A stretch of 64,000 nt of DNA from Ashinkailepas kermadecensis (Eukaryota > Arthropoda > Thecostraca > Neolepadidae). Positions within the stretch are counted from its first letter, which is position 1; every line of letters starts with the position of its first letter. The notes under the pieces were generated by a model. It did not search any database. It was given only the letters and a program-made list of their open reading frames with translations, and was not told the origin of the DNA. The position numbers were made by a program, and so were the translations under genes. The stretch lies in contig JAOTOM010003988.1 in NCBI GenBank assembly GCA_034440615.1, positions 15,001 to 79,000 of the forward strand, written 5' to 3'. Below are positions 61,448 through 64,000 of the stretch, piece by piece.

Positions 61448-61473
61448 CACGTGGCACCACGTGGCACCACGTG
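61448..61473. promoter_or_regulatory. Three E-boxes at 10-bp spacing
   Basis: CACGTG occurs at 61448-61453, 61458-61463 and 61468-61473, joined as CCACGTGGCA repeats. Each is the palindrome bound by Myc/Max- and USF-type bHLH proteins, and the spacing is one helical turn. A gcacgta follows. No adjacent gene was seen. Confidence 0.35.
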
Positions 61474-61597
61474 CCGGCACGTAGTCGGCGCGCAGGCTGA
61501 CAACGGCCGCACAACAATGCCGGCGGCTGCAAACGGTGTGAAGGTCGAGTCGAGCAGGCTGCAAAAAGGCGCCGGCGGCCGAGGTGCGGCCGTCTCG

Positions 61598-61735
61598 CAG
61601 TTCATGCCCACAGCCGTGCCAGGCTTTCATGCCCAGGCTTTCATGCCCAGTCTTTCATGCCCATAGCGTGCCAGGCTTTCATGCCCATAGCCGTGCCAGG
61701 CTTTCATGCTCATAGCCGTGCCAGGCTTCCACTGT
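61598..61735. repeat. 25-bp minisatellite
   Basis: Repeated gccgtgccaggctttcatgc and cccata units, with partial copies of 15-17 bp between them. Confidence 0.88.
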
Positions 61736-62944
61736 TAGGCCAGCTTTGTAGGTATGTTGTTAATACTGTTCATATTTATGAAAAACAGAACAAAAATTTA
61801 AGTATAAAAAAACGAGGAAGTGGCACAACTTCCAGACACCGGTGCATAAGGTGTATTGGTGAAGAGTATAATCGACTTTCCAAGCATGTGTTCCTAGGTG
61901 TGTGATGCACGCTTCATTCAGTGTTCCACTTTCACTCATAGCAACCATTCAAACCAGAGACCAAATTATAGACACAGCTACACCCTCAATCTTACAAAAG
62001 TCCATTCCCTCTTACAGGTCATGGAACTTTGATGCCATAAAATGCTGAACTTACTAATCTTTTCCTGACTTTTAAGCTGCAATTCCTGTCACCTCCCAAT
62101 CGGCCTATTACCTTCCGAGATGCTAGGGAGGTGAACCGACCCTCCTGCATGCCCACTGGGTCATTTTCACCGCAGAGGGATAGCGTCGAGCGGTGCAGTT
62201 AGCTCGATTGACACAATTGGCGCGCACCAGCTGCGGACACAGAAGACCAGGCCCTTTGGGCATTGAGGTCGGATAATCTCATGTAGACTTTCGTGGCATA
62301 TATGGGCGAGCAGATCACTCGGGCGTCTCTCTCTCACTCTTGACCGAGCACACTATGCAGAACATACCCAGTGCAAATATTGTACGATAATGTCACAGCA
62401 CCAATAATTGCACAGAAACACACCATGATGACACATGTTATAGTAATTCCCCGGCCCACTGTGAACATTTCCTGCAAACATCGAAGACCAGAACAGTGAC
62501 ACCTTGCAAGATTGACGAAGGTTTGTGGTACGCAGTAACATGCAAATGGGAGAGGAAGTCCTTCTAGCTGCCTAGTAGGCTACCTGTGGGTTGGTCATCG
62601 CATACCTAGTATGACAACGCTGCCTGTGGTTGACGAGCTTCATGTTTGCAAACTACCTGCCGTGTTTTCCTAGTTCACATCTAAGTTTATCTCTTCTGAT
62701 TTAAATACCATCGTTACCTTCGTGACTCTCATATCATAACGTTTTGTTCGAAATACATTCAAATAACTTAAATTATAAGCACTGCAGTAATTTTTGCTGC
62801 CCACATATTTTGGTCGGTCGAAGAGATAAAGTTAAACCTGGATGTATCCATGGCTGCTACTGATGCTACTACATATTTCACTATCGACGCTTCTTGCCGC
62901 AGCTACACCACTCAAATGCACCATCACCTGTGGCTACATTCAGA
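61736..62944. other. No gene recognised
   Basis: AT-leaning unique sequence; only short frames. Confidence 0.5.
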
Positions 62945-63545
62945 TCACGCCAGTTCTCCCCGAGTCCAATCCCTGACACCAGTCTGACCGTCTGCCAATG
63001 ACATTCCTCCCCGAGTCCTATCCCTGACACCAGTCTGACCGTCTGCCAATGACATTCCTCCCCGAGTCCCGCCCCTGACACCAGTCTGACCGTCTGACAA
63101 TGACATTCCTCCCCGAGTCCCATCCTGACACCAGTCTGACCGTCTGACAATGACATTCCTCCCCGAGTCCTATCCCTGACACCAGTCTGACCGTCTGACA
63201 ATGACATTCCTCCCCAGGTCCCGCCCCTGACACCAGTCTGACCGTCTGACAATGACATTCCTCCCCGAGTCCCGCCCTGACACCAGTCTGACCGTCTGAC
63301 AATGACATTCCTCCCCGAGCCCCGCCCCTGACACCAGTCTGACCGTCTGACAATGACATTCCTCCCCGAGTCCCGCCCCTGACACCAGTCTGACCGTCTG
63401 ACAATGACATTCCTCCCCGAGTCCCGCCCCTGACACCAGTCTGACCGTCTGACAATGACATTCCTCCCCGAGTCCCGCCCCTGACACCAGTCTGACCGTC
63501 TGACAATGACATTCCTCCCCAGGTCCCGCCCCTGACACCAGTCTC
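62945..63545. repeat. 51-bp minisatellite, about 12 copies
   Basis: The unit begins ctgacaccagtctgaccgtc and continues tgacaatgacattcctcccc. The minus-strand translation repeats 17 residues (VRGGTRGGMSLSDGQTG). Two 50-bp copies shift the frame, so the array cannot be one continuous coding exon. Confidence 0.92.
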
Positions 63546-63880
63546 ACCACCTGATAGAGCTAGACCTGTCTCCTGCACCAGTCTTACCACCTGACAACAC
63601 CAGTCCCCCCACCCCCTGAGACCCGTCCCTGACACCAGCCGACACCAGCTGACTACTTTAGCCCTCCCCGAATCCTGTCCATGCATAGCAACAGTCTGAC
63701 TACGCTAATCTTCACCTAGTCGTCTCCTGGCACCAGCGCAACTATGGCACCGGAGCGGCCACTCCAGCCATCGCCAAGCAGGTTGCTCCTGGCAGCCGTG
63801 CCGACCGCTCGAACCCTCCTCTACTTGACTGATTAGTCAGACAATATGTCGCTGACGCACCGCTACGGGCTTCGGTCTCC
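63546..63880. other. No gene recognised
   Basis: Degenerate relatives of the 51-bp unit (caccagtct phrases) fade out by about 63720. Unique sequence follows. Confidence 0.5.
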
Positions 63881-64000
63881 CGCACGTCCGTGCTGGAAGT
63901 GGTCACATCTCCCGCGCGTCTCCGCGGCTCCGGTCTCCCGCACGTCCGTGCCGGAAGTGGTCACATCTCCCGCGCGTCTCCGCGGCTCCGGTCTCCCGCA
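63881..64000. repeat. 58-bp minisatellite running off the window end
   Basis: Two full copies and the start of a third of the unit ctccggtctcccgcacgtcc ... cccgcgcgtctccgcgg. The array probably continues beyond the window. Confidence 0.88.

Overview
The window looks like nuclear DNA of an animal, most likely an invertebrate. Protein coding is sparse and interrupted by GT-AG introns, and there is a tRNA-derived SINE, a non-LTR reverse transcriptase fragment, several DNA-transposon families and a very high density of micro- and minisatellites. No bacterial operon structure, rRNA or working tRNA was seen. The species cannot be fixed from the sequence alone.

Only one convincing intact gene was found. 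It is a three-exon hAT-superfamily transposase on the minus strand (exons 31411-31296, 31021-30642 and 30081-27950; 875 residues when spliced). It sits inside a complete element at 27582-32057 with related terminal inverted repeats starting CAGGGCCTA. Its second exon consists largely of an in-frame 42-bp minisatellite (eight copies), and its first exon carries a basic nuclear-localisation motif. A second element with related termini (33932-37573) has no transposase. It has split a 30-bp minisatellite and carries about 2.3 kb of decayed short tandem repeats. A third related terminus lies alone at 51660. Together these look like one autonomous element, one non-autonomous relative and one orphan end.

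Region by region: 1-3.4 kb holds AT microsatellites and GC-rich minisatellites (84, 45 and 70 bp). 3.4-7.3 kb is unassigned. 7274-21008 is a degraded, nested palindrome of about 13.7 kb. Its order is A-B-C / C'-B'-A', with two mirror-image copies of a broken transposase-like gene in the arms, identical 17-nt outer termini and a 4-bp candidate target duplication (AGTT). 21.9-23.9 kb holds five minisatellites, and at 23923-24085 there is a SINE with a perfect 13-bp target duplication. 26.7-27.6 kb is homopolymer-rich sequence that may be a consensus artefact. 27.6-37.6 kb holds the hAT elements. 38.5-40.5 kb is a 55-bp and then a 45-bp array. 42.2 kb is (AT)n. 43.2 kb has repeated CRE palindromes. 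44.0-44.9 kb is a duplicated 290-bp repeat. 46.5-49.4 kb is a heptamer satellite ending in (GA)n. 50.7-51.2 kb is a CpG-island-like stretch with (CGG)n and a good splice donor. 52.5-54.6 kb and 57.3-64 kb are further minisatellites.

Most long reading frames in this window are translations of tandem repeats whose unit lacks stop codons, and I do not treat them as genes.
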